From an uncultured Sutterella sp. (GTDB taxonomy: Bacteria > Pseudomonadota > Gammaproteobacteria > Burkholderiales > Burkholderiaceae_F), in contig CALEAW010000042.1 of assembly GCA_937943605.1 (NCBI GenBank), forward strand, positions 1 through 11,755: a stretch of 11,755 nt of DNA. The letters are read 5' to 3'. How positions within the stretch are numbered: position 1 is the stretch's first letter; the number at the start of each line of letters is the position of its first letter. A program made the position numbers and the translations under genes. The notes beneath the pieces were generated by a model. That model saw only the letters and a program-made list of their open reading frames with translations, was not told the origin of the DNA and searched no databases. Positions 1 through 5,931 of the stretch are shown here, piece by piece.

Positions 1-2
1 CC

Positions 3-314
3 TTGAAAAATTTGACCAACCCTTGCAAACAGGGAGCTGACCATGTATTTATTTCCAGTAATCGAGAGAGCGGATATGGCCGATACGATGTCATGCTTGA
101 GCCAAAAAATCCTCGTCATGACGATGCCTACATTTTGGAATTTAAGGTTCGATAGCCAGGAAGAGAAGCGACGCTCGAAGAAACGTTACATAACGCTAAA
201 CTACAAATTACCGCGAAGGCCTATGACCGAGAGTTGGTGAAGCGAGGTATCGAGAAGCGCCGCATTAATGCCTTAGGCATTGTGTTCGACCAAAAGAAAG
301 TGCTGATTGGATGA
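3..314 (+). pseudogene. C-terminal remnant of a DUF1703 / PD-(D/E)XK nuclease-superfamily protein, interrupted by an in-frame TAG
   Basis: The plus strand in the frame ending with TGA at 312-314 reads SSNRESGYGRYDVML, then AYILEFKV, then a TAG at 153-155, then ATLEETLHNAKLQI and finally RINALGIVFDQKKVLIG. This is the typical C-terminal nuclease-fold domain of the 'AAA-ATPase-like plus DUF1703' proteins. The Asp of RYDVML and the ExK of LEFKV are the expected PD-(D/E)XK residues. The frame is continuous on both sides of the TAG, so this looks like one nonsense substitution and not a frameshift. Sequence before about position 45 does not match the family well in any frame, so the gene may also be damaged upstream or simply be cut by the window edge. 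The cellular role of these proteins is not established. A suppressed or recoded TAG cannot be excluded, but a decaying copy is simpler. Confidence 0.72.
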
Positions 315-337
315 TGTCATTTCAGCGAGCGAAAACA

Positions 338-373
338 AAACGACCGCGCGTTGATGGAACGTAGCGGTCGTTT
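338..373. terminator. Bidirectional intrinsic terminator between converging genes
   Basis: A perfect 10-bp inverted repeat (AAACGACCGC at 338-347, GCGGTCGTTT at 364-373) has a 16-base loop and A/T-rich flanks on both sides. It lies between the plus-strand nuclease remnant (stop at 314) and the minus-strand transporter (stop at 398). It can serve both; on the minus strand the stem runs into TTTTGTTTT. Confidence 0.8.
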
Positions 374-397
374 GTTGTAGGTACTTCGCGCTGGGTA

Positions 398-1426
398 TTA
401 ATCAACTAGCACTTTCTGCGTGGCGGGTTCTAGCGTTGACGTCGTCGTTAACGAAGCTTCCATGCGATCAAAAAAGGATGCCTTTTCATCAGATTCACGC
501 CAGTTTTGGAAGAGTGTGGCCAACATCGGACCCGTGACGTTATGCCATAACGCAGCAAGCGCAGAAGGTAGGGCGGTCATCGGACTAGCGGCAAAGTGAA
601 CGCTAGCCAAGGCGACACCGAGCCCAGAGTTTTGCATACCGACTTCAAAAGCCAGGCACTTACGCTTTGCAAGGTTCATACCAGTCCACTTGCCGACAAG
701 GTAGCCAAAGAGCATCCCAAAAGCGTTATGAACGACGACAGCCGTAAAAACCAAGAGGCCCGTGTTCATCAACTGCGTACGAGAGGCGGCGGTCACAGCG
801 GCAGCGATCAAAACGATGGCGCCAACAGAGACAAGCGGAAGGGCGGCTACGGCACCGTCGATACGATGACCGAGCAACTTATGGACAAAGACACCAGCAG
901 CGATCGGCAAAAGGATGATTTGGACGATGGACATGAACATCGCAGCCGGGTCGATCGCAAGCCACTGGCTAGCAAAGAGGTACATCAAAGCGGGTGTCAT
1001 CACAGGTGCCAACAAAGTCGTGCAAGAGGTGATCGTGACAGAGAGTGCCACGTCACCACGCGCCAAGAAGGTGACAACGTTCGAGGCTGTCCCACCCGGG
1101 CAGCAACCTAAGAGCATCAAGCCAACAGCCACTTCTGGCGGCAGGTTCATCGCATAGCAAAGCAAGAATGCGACACCAGGCATGATCGTAAATTGGGCGA
1201 CGACACCCAGTGCGACATCACGCGGACGACGGAAGATGTCTCGAAAGTCAGCAGGCGAAAGGGTAAGCCCCATGCCGAACATGACGACACCAAGAAGAGG
1301 AGCGATCCAGGGACCAATCTGCTTGAAAATCTCAGGAAAAGCAAAACCGGCAATACCGAAAATGACGACCCAAAGGGCGAAGGTCATATTTACGAACTGG
1401 GAAACTTTCACTAAGGTTTTCATCAT
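398..1426 (-). CDS. Bile acid:sodium symporter family (BASS/SBF) transporter
   Basis: A 342-residue integral membrane protein of the bacterial BASS family, which imports organic anions with sodium. Members include YocS-like proteins and the pantoate transporter PanS, and the substrate cannot be read from sequence. Family signatures are clear: GMGLTL near residues 51-56, CCPGGTASN at 108-116 followed by FLARGDVALSV, and E261 with VGMQNSG at 262-268. These are the two crossover regions that bind sodium in the family. Hydrophobic segments spread across roughly residues 10-310 fit about nine to ten helices. The polar tail after about 310 is probably cytoplasmic and is longer than usual. The start has a good ribosome site (AGGAGA, complement of 1432-1437) a few bases upstream; the second ATG at 1423 is an equal alternative. 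It is transcribed alone, with terminators on both sides. Confidence 0.9.
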   Translation of the reverse strand: MMKTLVKVSQFVNMTFALWVVIFGIAGFAFPEIFKQIGPWIAPLLGVVMFGMGLTLSPADFRDIFRRPRDVALGVVAQFTIMPGVAFLLCYAMNLPPEVAVGLMLLGCCPGGTASNVVTFLARGDVALSVTITSCTTLLAPVMTPALMYLFASQWLAIDPAAMFMSIVQIILLPIAAGVFVHKLLGHRIDGAVAALPLVSVGAIVLIAAAVTAASRTQLMNTGLLVFTAVVVHNAFGMLFGYLVGKWTGMNLAKRKCLAFEVGMQNSGLGVALASVHFAASPMTALPSALAALWHNVTGPMLATLFQNWRESDEKASFFDRMEASLTTTSTLEPATQKVLVD

Positions 1427-1706
1427 GGTTGTCTCCTGCGGCTCTTATTTCAATGAGCCGCGCCAAAATTTCAAGGTTAATGTCATGTTTAAGTCCGTCG
1501 CACTTAACATGTGACGGCTTCCGTGAAAAGGGACTCAAGGAAATTCAGTCCCGATGAAGATAATCTACAGAACGATAAAACGCCTGTGTTTAAGGAGGAT
1601 GTCGTAGATCGAAGCGTGAAGTGAATAAGAGCTGATTTGACACAGGTGGTCTGGGAGAAGTCTCCTAAGGAAGATCTTGTATCGTTTGGAAATGGTTAAA
1701 ACCAAC
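1427..1706. other. Intergenic region upstream of the BASS gene with an imperfect dyad
   Basis: No convincing gene is seen in these 280 bases in either direction. It must hold the promoter of the minus-strand transporter, but no clear -35/-10 pair stands out. An imperfect inverted repeat (GTCATGTTTAAGT at 1482-1494, ACTTAACATGTGAC at 1502-1515, arms differing by small bulges) lies about 56-90 bases upstream of the transporter start. It could be a regulator site or an RNA hairpin. Confidence 0.4.
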
Positions 1707-1740
1707 AAAAATGCCGCCCAACCTTCAGGTCGAGCGGCAC
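1707..1740 (-). terminator. Intrinsic terminator of brnQ
   Basis: On the minus strand a 12-bp stem (1712-1739, with two G-U pairs and a 4-base loop) is followed by TTTTT (1707-1711). It lies just after the brnQ stop at 1768. Confidence 0.88.
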
Positions 1741-1767
1741 AAACAGTCACGTAGCGTTGTTTACGAA

Positions 1768-3111
1768 TTAAGCTTTACGCGGCATGACAAGACTCAGGAC
1801 TACGCCAACGGCAAGACCGGCGATGGACGGCACCACCCAGTCAAGACCCTGAGAGGCAAGCGGCATCGAGGCAAAGAAGTCAGCCAAGAAGGGCAGCTTG
1901 AAGCCAGCCTGAGAAACGCCTGCAGTAACGGCAGCCACGCCCGTAAAGAGCATCGTCACAGGATAGGCAAAACGCATGTTGCTGATGAACGGATGCAAGA
2001 AGGCGAGGATGATGAGCACCAAAGCAAGCGGATAGATACCGACGAGCACCGGGACGGAGAACTTCAAAATAGCCGTCAAACCAGCATTAGCGATCACGGT
2101 AGAGGTGAGCGCAAAAACGGTCAACCAACCACGGTAGCCGAGGATCGGGAACGTGTCACGGAAGTAGTTGGAGCAGCAAGAGAGAAGACCCACACAGGTA
2201 TTCAAACAGGCGATAAAGAAGATCGCACCCAAGATGAAGAGACCGGCATGACCGAACTGCTGAATCACAACACCCGTCAGGGTCTGAGCACCGTTTTCAC
2301 CCGTGAGGCCAGCGCCACCAGCTTCAGCACCGATGTGAGCCAAGGCGAGGTAAACCGTGATCAACAAAAGACCAGCAATGAAGCCCGCTAAAATCGTTTC
2401 GCGCACGACGCCAGAGTCCGTCTTGACGCCCATGGCACGGATGTTCATCGCAATGATGAGACCGAAGTTCAGGGCGGCGAGGGTGTCCATCGTCTGATAG
2501 CCTTCAATAAAGCCGCGAACCACCGGCGCGGCATCGTACGGCGCACGAGCGGCGCCATAGTCGCCGAGCGGATGAATAATGGCCGAAATGAAGAGAATCG
2601 TAATGAGCGTAAGAAGGGTCGGCGACGTAATCTTGCCCAAACGCTGCGTCAGCTTTTCCGGATTGAGTGCAATCGTAAAGGCAAGGAGGAAGAAGGCGAC
2701 CGAATAGACAGCCTGCGCAACCACACCGGCTTCAAAACCCATAAAGGTGCCGGTCATGGCGCCATCACCCGTGAAGAGCGGGGCAATGGCCATTTCGAAC
2801 GAAGTGCCAGCCGTACGCGGAATAGCGAGGCAGGGACCGATCGAAAGATAGATCAAAAGCGTGAAAAGGAAGGCGAAGGCTGGATGAACGCGGCTTGCAA
2901 GGGTCGTCAAACCGCCAGAGCGAGCGACAGCGGCCACACCCAAAATGGGGAAAATGACAGCAGTCACAGCAAAGCCAGCCATGGCCAGGAATGTAGAATC
3001 ACCCGCGAGGGCACCCAGGAACGGGGGGAAGATCAGATTCCCCGCTCCAAAGAACATCGAAAAGAGTGTGAGACCGATCAGGGCACGCTCTTTTAAGGAA
3101 AAGCTTTTCAT
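1768..3111 (-). CDS. brnQ: Branched-chain amino acid carrier BrnQ (LIVCS family)
   Basis: A 447-residue inner-membrane cation-coupled carrier for leucine, isoleucine and valine. The N-terminus has the family hallmark MFFGAGNLIFPPFLG (about residues 19-33) in the first membrane segment. The rest is about twelve hydrophobic segments, and the length is normal for the family (about 430-450). The start is placed by the usual short cytoplasmic leader before the first helix. No Shine-Dalgarno sequence is visible: the ATG directly follows eight T residues (complement of 3112-3119). The gene lies 115 bases downstream of trpA on the same strand, but a terminator separates them, so it is probably expressed mainly from its own, unidentified promoter. 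It ends in its own terminator. Confidence 0.95.
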   Translation of the reverse strand: MKSFSLKERALIGLTLFSMFFGAGNLIFPPFLGALAGDSTFLAMAGFAVTAVIFPILGVAAVARSGGLTTLASRVHPAFAFLFTLLIYLSIGPCLAIPRTAGTSFEMAIAPLFTGDGAMTGTFMGFEAGVVAQAVYSVAFFLLAFTIALNPEKLTQRLGKITSPTLLTLITILFISAIIHPLGDYGAARAPYDAAPVVRGFIEGYQTMDTLAALNFGLIIAMNIRAMGVKTDSGVVRETILAGFIAGLLLITVYLALAHIGAEAGGAGLTGENGAQTLTGVVIQQFGHAGLFILGAIFFIACLNTCVGLLSCCSNYFRDTFPILGYRGWLTVFALTSTVIANAGLTAILKFSVPVLVGIYPLALVLIILAFLHPFISNMRFAYPVTMLFTGVAAVTAGVSQAGFKLPFLADFFASMPLASQGLDWVVPSIAGLAVGVVLSLVMPRKA

Positions 3112-3145
3112 AAAAAAAACGGTGGTAGTTATTTAAGTTGTTAGT

Positions 3146-3175
3146 AAAAATTGCGCGTTGTAAATAAACGCGCAA
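3146..3175 (-). terminator. Intrinsic terminator of the trpBA operon
   Basis: A perfect 9-bp stem (TTGCGCGTT at 3151-3159, AACGCGCAA at 3167-3175) has a 7-base loop. On the minus strand it is followed by TTTTT (3146-3150). It lies 52 bases past the trpA stop and closes the operon before brnQ. A further 7-bp inverted repeat (3122-3128 with 3184-3190) encloses it. A small GC-rich hairpin at 3207-3225 sits right at the trpA stop but lacks a T-tract. Confidence 0.85.
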
Positions 3176-3226
3176 GTTAAAGCCTACCACAGCAATGAGG
3201 TTAAATGGGCGTGCTTAAAGCGCCCG

Positions 3227-3934
3227 TTAGTCAATCAAATCGACTGTTGCAGGGGTAAGTACCTTTGATGGTCTTGCGAGAGAGGCAATGAGCTTTTGTC
3301 TAAGGTGATTGCAGTATTGGCCATTTTTTTCGCAAAAAAGTACGATCTCATCCGTCAAAATGACCCCAAAAGGCAAAGATTGCGACCCATCAGAGTGCCT
3401 TGTCACGATGAAACCGCGGGTTTTAAGCTTCATTTTTTCTCGTGTTTCGACCGATGTTTGAGGCGTCAAATAGGTCCCTAATATCAACTGAGCGCTTTGA
3501 GCCGCTTCGTCAAAGGTTGGGACTTGAAGGCGCATGCTCGACGGTAAGTCCGGCAACAAGAGGGCATCGATGCCAGCTTTGGCTATCTTTTGCGTGAAGT
3601 GATCAAAGCCATAGACAACAGCGGGATTAAGGTACGTGACGAGTGCCAAGGGACATTTGGGAGCCACGGCTCGGATGCGAGCGATGAGTTCGAGCGCGCC
3701 TTCAATGGTGGCACCAGAACGTAAAGCGCGTTGCGAAGCACTGGTTTGAGCGACGGTATCGGCGCATGGATCTGAAAACGGTAACCCTAAGATGAGGCCA
3801 GGAGCGCCCGCTTCGATAAGGTCTCGAGCGATAGCGTAGCTAGATTCCTTGTCGGGATCAAAAAGGCTCACATAAGGAAGGTCTATAGAAGAGTGGTTAT
3901 TTACGTTCAAGTAGCGGTCAAAGCGGTTCGTCAT
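3227..3934 (-). CDS. trpA: Degenerate tryptophan synthase alpha chain
   Basis: TrpA normally cleaves indole-3-glycerol phosphate and channels the indole to TrpB. This 235-residue protein is clearly derived from it: PYVSLFDP (20-27), DLIEAGAPGLILGLPFSDPC (38-57), D59 of CADT and LPDLPSS near 130 align with the barrel start of normal TrpA (usually about 260-270 residues). Yet the catalytic glutamate of the ALELGVPFSDP motif (E49 in E. coli) is I48 here, encoded by ATC, several base changes from GAA/GAG. The glycine after the second conserved Asp is Thr, and the SRSGVTG, GFGIS and GSAIV phosphate-binding motifs of the second half are not recognisable. I infer loss of the lyase reaction. The reading frame is intact, with an AAGGA ribosome site 8 bases before ATG and an intact operon, so selection for another role, such as supporting TrpB, is plausible. 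The gap to trpB is 49 bases, not the usual tight coupling. Confidence 0.88.
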   Translation of the reverse strand: MTNRFDRYLNVNNHSSIDLPYVSLFDPDKESSYAIARDLIEAGAPGLILGLPFSDPCADTVAQTSASQRALRSGATIEGALELIARIRAVAPKCPLALVTYLNPAVVYGFDHFTQKIAKAGIDALLLPDLPSSMRLQVPTFDEAAQSAQLILGTYLTPQTSVETREKMKLKTRGFIVTRHSDGSQSLPFGVILTDEIVLFCEKNGQYCNHLRQKLIASLARPSKVLTPATVDLID

Positions 3935-3983
3935 GATAAATGTCCTTGAGTGATCGTTCTTTATTGGTGTTGGTTATTACGCA

Positions 3984-5228
3984 TCAGTCGAAAGAAACCA
4001 TGCGAAGAAGGATGTCTTTGGATAGGCGACCATCATTCATGAGGCCATCCTTTTCGAGACGGGCTGCGACCTGGAAAATGTCTTTGTCACCACGACCCGA
4101 GAGATTGACGATGAGCTTTTGTTTGCGATCAGGATTTTGGCGGGCGAGCTTCAAGGCATAGGCCAATGCATGGCTACTTTCGAGGGCGGGAATAATGCCT
4201 TCGTGAATGGAGAGTTCCACAAACGCGCGAAGGGCCTCTTCGTCCGTGATAGAGACATAGGTCGCGCGGCCGATGTCTTTTAAGTGGGCGTGCTCAGGGC
4301 CCACGGACGGAAAATCTAGCCCAGCTGAAATGGAGTAAGACTCTTCGATCTGACCGTCTGCTGTTTGCATGTTGTATGAGCGAGCGCCAAAGAAGATGCC
4401 TGGCGTGCCGCAACCCAGAGTGGCACCGTGATAGGGCGTGTCAACTCCAAGGCCAGCAGGTTCGACGCCGATGAGTTGGACATCGTCAAAAGGCTTGAAG
4501 TCCGTGAAGAGGCCAATGGCGTTGGAGCCGCCGCCCACACAAGCAATGACGGCATCGGGCCGCTCACCTTTTTCAGCGTCGGCAAATTGTTGGCGTGCTT
4601 CTTCGCCAATAATTTTTTGGAATTCACGCACGATCGTAGGGAAGGGATGCGGACCCGCCGCGGTGCCTAACATATAGTGTGTGGTTTCATAGTTGTCGGC
4701 ATAGTCTGCCAGCGCAGCATTGCAAGCCTCTTTGAGCGTACCGCTACCAACAGTCACCGGGATCACGGTTGCGCCCATTAGTTCCATACGAAAGACGTTC
4801 GGTTTTTGACGTTCAACGTCCTTGGCGCCCATGTAGATGACACATTCAAGGTCAAAGAGTGAACAAGCGAGCGCGGTGGCGACACCATGTTGACCTGCAC
4901 CTGTTTCGGCGATGATGCGCTTTTTTCCCATACGCTTTGCAAGCAACGCTTGGCCTAGCACTTGATTGGTCTTATGTGCGCCGCCATGGACGAGATCTTC
5001 GCGCTTTAAGTAGAGTGTCGTTTGAGTGCCTTGGGTGAGATTTCGCACTCGAGTGAGTGGTGTCGGTCGACCGGCGTAGGTCGTTAAAAGGGCATTGAGT
5101 TCAGCGTGAAAGACGGGATCAGCCAAGGCTAAAACGAACGCATTTTCGAGTTCATCTAAAGCAGGCAGAAGGTTTTCAGGAACAAATTGACCGCCGAATT
5201 GGCCAAAGAAGGGATTGAGCTGAGTCAT
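3984..5228 (-). CDS. trpB: Tryptophan synthase beta chain
   Basis: PLP enzyme that condenses indole with L-serine to give tryptophan. The sequence is close to classical TrpB1 throughout. HGGAHKTNQ carries the PLP lysine K86, AETGAGQHG carries catalytic E108, CVGGGSNAIG forms the phosphate cup, and SAGLDFPSVGP carries the closing aspartate. LESSHALA and NLSGRGDKDIF complete the site. At 414 residues it is about 17 longer than E. coli TrpB because of a C-terminal tail (MNDGRLSKDILLRM...). The single tryptophan of enteric TrpB (W177) is tyrosine here, leaving no Trp in the protein. A GGAG ribosome site lies 8 bases before ATG. The gene is first in the operon after an attenuator, with no trpF or other trp genes before it. 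It should be fully active on free indole, whatever the state of TrpA. Confidence 0.97.
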   Translation of the reverse strand: MTQLNPFFGQFGGQFVPENLLPALDELENAFVLALADPVFHAELNALLTTYAGRPTPLTRVRNLTQGTQTTLYLKREDLVHGGAHKTNQVLGQALLAKRMGKKRIIAETGAGQHGVATALACSLFDLECVIYMGAKDVERQKPNVFRMELMGATVIPVTVGSGTLKEACNAALADYADNYETTHYMLGTAAGPHPFPTIVREFQKIIGEEARQQFADAEKGERPDAVIACVGGGSNAIGLFTDFKPFDDVQLIGVEPAGLGVDTPYHGATLGCGTPGIFFGARSYNMQTADGQIEESYSISAGLDFPSVGPEHAHLKDIGRATYVSITDEEALRAFVELSIHEGIIPALESSHALAYALKLARQNPDRKQKLIVNLSGRGDKDIFQVAARLEKDGLMNDGRLSKDILLRMVSFD

Positions 5229-5295
5229 GGTGGCATCTCCAAGTAGTTGCTTTGCGGATGCCGCCAGAAAGGGATAAATGTGGTGCTAGAGTGAC

Positions 5296-5328
5296 AAAAA
5301 ACCCGCTGACGTGAAGCATCCGCGGGTT
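5296..5328 (-). terminator. trp attenuator terminator hairpin (3:4 stem)
   Basis: On the minus strand AACCCGC (5322-5328) pairs with GCGGGTT (5300-5306). Four more pairs follow after one mismatch, and TTTTTT comes next (5296-5301). It lies 68 bases before trpB and 41 bases after the trpL stop. Its 5' arm can instead pair with ACCCGC's other partner at 5362-5367, as expected for attenuation. Confidence 0.9.
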
Positions 5329-5348
5329 CTTTTCGTAAATGATAAGCG

Positions 5349-5408
5349 CACGAAACTAGGCACCCGCTTTAAGAGGGGCGCCACCACCAAGACTGGTTAA
5401 GTTTCGTG
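5349..5408 (-). promoter_or_regulatory. trp leader RNA pause (1:2) and antiterminator (2:3) segments
   Basis: Within the leader RNA CACGAAAC (complement of 5401-5408) pairs perfectly with GTTTCGTG (complement of 5349-5356). Just inside, GGCGCCC (complement of 5376-5382) pairs with GGGTGCC (complement of 5359-5365, one G-U); together these form the 1:2 stem. The Trp codons (5381-5389) lie in its 5' half. When a ribosome stalls there, segment GCGGGT (complement of 5362-5367) is free to pair with ACCCGC (complement of 5322-5327). That is the antiterminator, and it destroys the terminator at 5296-5328. Confidence 0.85.
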
Positions 5409-5419
5409 AGATTAGACAT
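5369..5419 (-). CDS. trpL: trp operon leader peptide
   Basis: A 16-codon reading frame on the minus strand reads MSNLTKLNQSWWWRPS and then TAA. The three consecutive TGG codons occupy 5381-5389, and it sits directly ahead of the pause, antiterminator and terminator stems that precede trpB. It is a cis-acting sensor: stalling of the ribosome at the Trp codons when charged tRNA-Trp is scarce allows readthrough into trpBA. The peptide itself needs no function. The ribosome site is weak (GGA about 5-7 bases upstream). Three tandem Trp codons in so short a frame, at exactly this place, are very unlikely by chance. Confidence 0.92.
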   Translation of the reverse strand: MSNLTKLNQSWWWRPS

Positions 5420-5464
5420 GTTGAATCCGATTAAAAATGGTTCAAATAAGAAGAAGTCTTTATG

Positions 5465-5493
5465 ACTTTATCGGATTCGCATTGAGGCTGCAA
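5465..5493 (-). promoter_or_regulatory. Candidate promoter of trpL-trpBA
   Basis: On the minus strand TTGCAG (complement of 5488-5493) and TAAAGT (complement of 5465-5470) are spaced by 17 bases. Transcription would start near 5457, about 38 bases before the leader peptide. A perfect 9-bp inverted repeat (5423-5431 and 5470-5478) has one arm in the spacer next to the -10 and the other just before trpL. No E. coli-type TrpR operator is recognised. Confidence 0.55.
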
Positions 5494-5518
5494 TAGGGTA
5501 AATGGCCTAGAAATGATA

Positions 5519-5548
5519 AAGCCCTGCAAATTTTCATCTGCAGGGCTT
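5519..5548 (-). terminator. Intrinsic terminator of tRNA-His
   Basis: A perfect 10-bp stem (AAGCCCTGCA at 5519-5528, TGCAGGGCTT at 5539-5548) has a 10-base loop. On the minus strand it is followed by a T-rich stretch. It begins 8 bases past the tRNA's CCA end. Confidence 0.85.
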
Positions 5549-5555
5549 CTGAATC

Positions 5556-5631
5556 TGGGGTGGGAAATGGGACTCGAACCCACGACAACCGGAATCACAA
5601 TCCGGGACTCTACCAACTGAGCTATTCCCAC
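5556..5631 (-). tRNA. tRNA-His (GTG anticodon)
   Basis: A complete cloverleaf is read on the minus strand. The acceptor stem is GTGGGAA (5625-5631) with TTCCCAC (5560-5566), the discriminator base is C and the CCA is encoded (5556-5558). The D arm is GCTC/GAGT, the anticodon stem CCGGA/TCCGG holds loop TTGTGAT with anticodon GTG (5596-5598), and the T arm contains TTCGAGT. The base before position 1 (5632) encodes the extra G(-1), which pairs with C73 and identifies tRNA-His to its synthetase. It is a single gene with its own promoter and terminator. Confidence 0.97.
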
Positions 5632-5670
5632 CATTTGGTGTCTCAGAGCGTTTCGCTCTTGAGGATTTGA

Positions 5671-5698
5671 ATTTTACATGAGTTGCCAAATAATGCAA
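5671..5698 (-). promoter_or_regulatory. Candidate promoter of tRNA-His
   Basis: On the minus strand TTGCAT (complement of 5693-5698) and TAAAAT (complement of 5671-5676) are spaced by 16 bases, ending 39 bases before the mature tRNA. A small hairpin (AGAGCG/CGCTCT, 5645-5659) lies in the 5' leader that RNase P would remove. Confidence 0.6.
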
Positions 5699-5710
5699 GA
5701 GAATTTCTTG

Positions 5711-5735
5711 AAAATACCGTAAATGCGGTATTTTT
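5711..5735. terminator. Terminator-like hairpin with no obvious upstream gene
   Basis: AAAATACCG (5711-5719) and CGGTATTTT (5726-5734) form a perfect 9-bp stem with a 6-base loop and T-runs on both strands. It sits just upstream of the tRNA-His promoter, between divergently transcribed genes, so no visible transcript needs it. It may insulate tRNA-His from antisense transcription, or be left over from a lost gene. Confidence 0.5.
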
Positions 5736-5859
5736 GTGATTTGAATTGCTTGATGACTACTTATTCAGTCGTTTTCGGTGCGTCGCTTAAATAATGTCTA
5801 AGGAATTCTGGATGAATCGCTCAGAAGTAAGGTTTCGTAAGCGTTTGTCGCCTCGGTTT

Positions 5860-5890
5860 TTGTCGATAAAGAGACGCCTTCAAGTACAAT
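5860..5890 (+). promoter_or_regulatory. Weak candidate promoter for the RlmN-like gene
   Basis: TACAAT at 5885-5890 is a good -10 box 41 bases before the start codon. The best -35 (TTGTCG, 5860-5865) is 19 bases away, longer than ideal. Apart from this and the hairpin at 5711-5735, nothing else is recognised in the 300 bases between tRNA-His and the methyltransferase gene. Confidence 0.35.
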
Positions 5891-5931
5891 GCATGATTCA
5901 ATTTTTATTCTCAACGTAGAGGAGTGGTGAG

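Noticed and set aside
43..240. Plus-strand 65-codon frame at the left edge
   Set aside because: It overlaps the nuclease-domain remnant in a different frame; only the frame ending at 314 shows family motifs.
596..1111. Plus-strand 171-codon frame opposite the BASS transporter
   Set aside because: It is low-complexity, charged and without family resemblance; it is the shadow of the membrane protein gene on the other strand.
1565..1750. Minus-strand 61-codon frame between brnQ and the BASS gene
   Set aside because: It starts within the brnQ terminator hairpin and has no ribosome site or recognisable sequence.
1711..2391. Plus-strand 226-codon frame opposite brnQ
   Set aside because: It is a hydrophilic shadow of brnQ, and its start lies inside the brnQ terminator.
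5431..5634. Minus-strand 67-codon frame (MVGIAQLVESRIVIPVVVG...)
   Set aside because: It is a translation of the tRNA-His gene and its terminator; this peptide pattern is a common false gene call over tRNAs.
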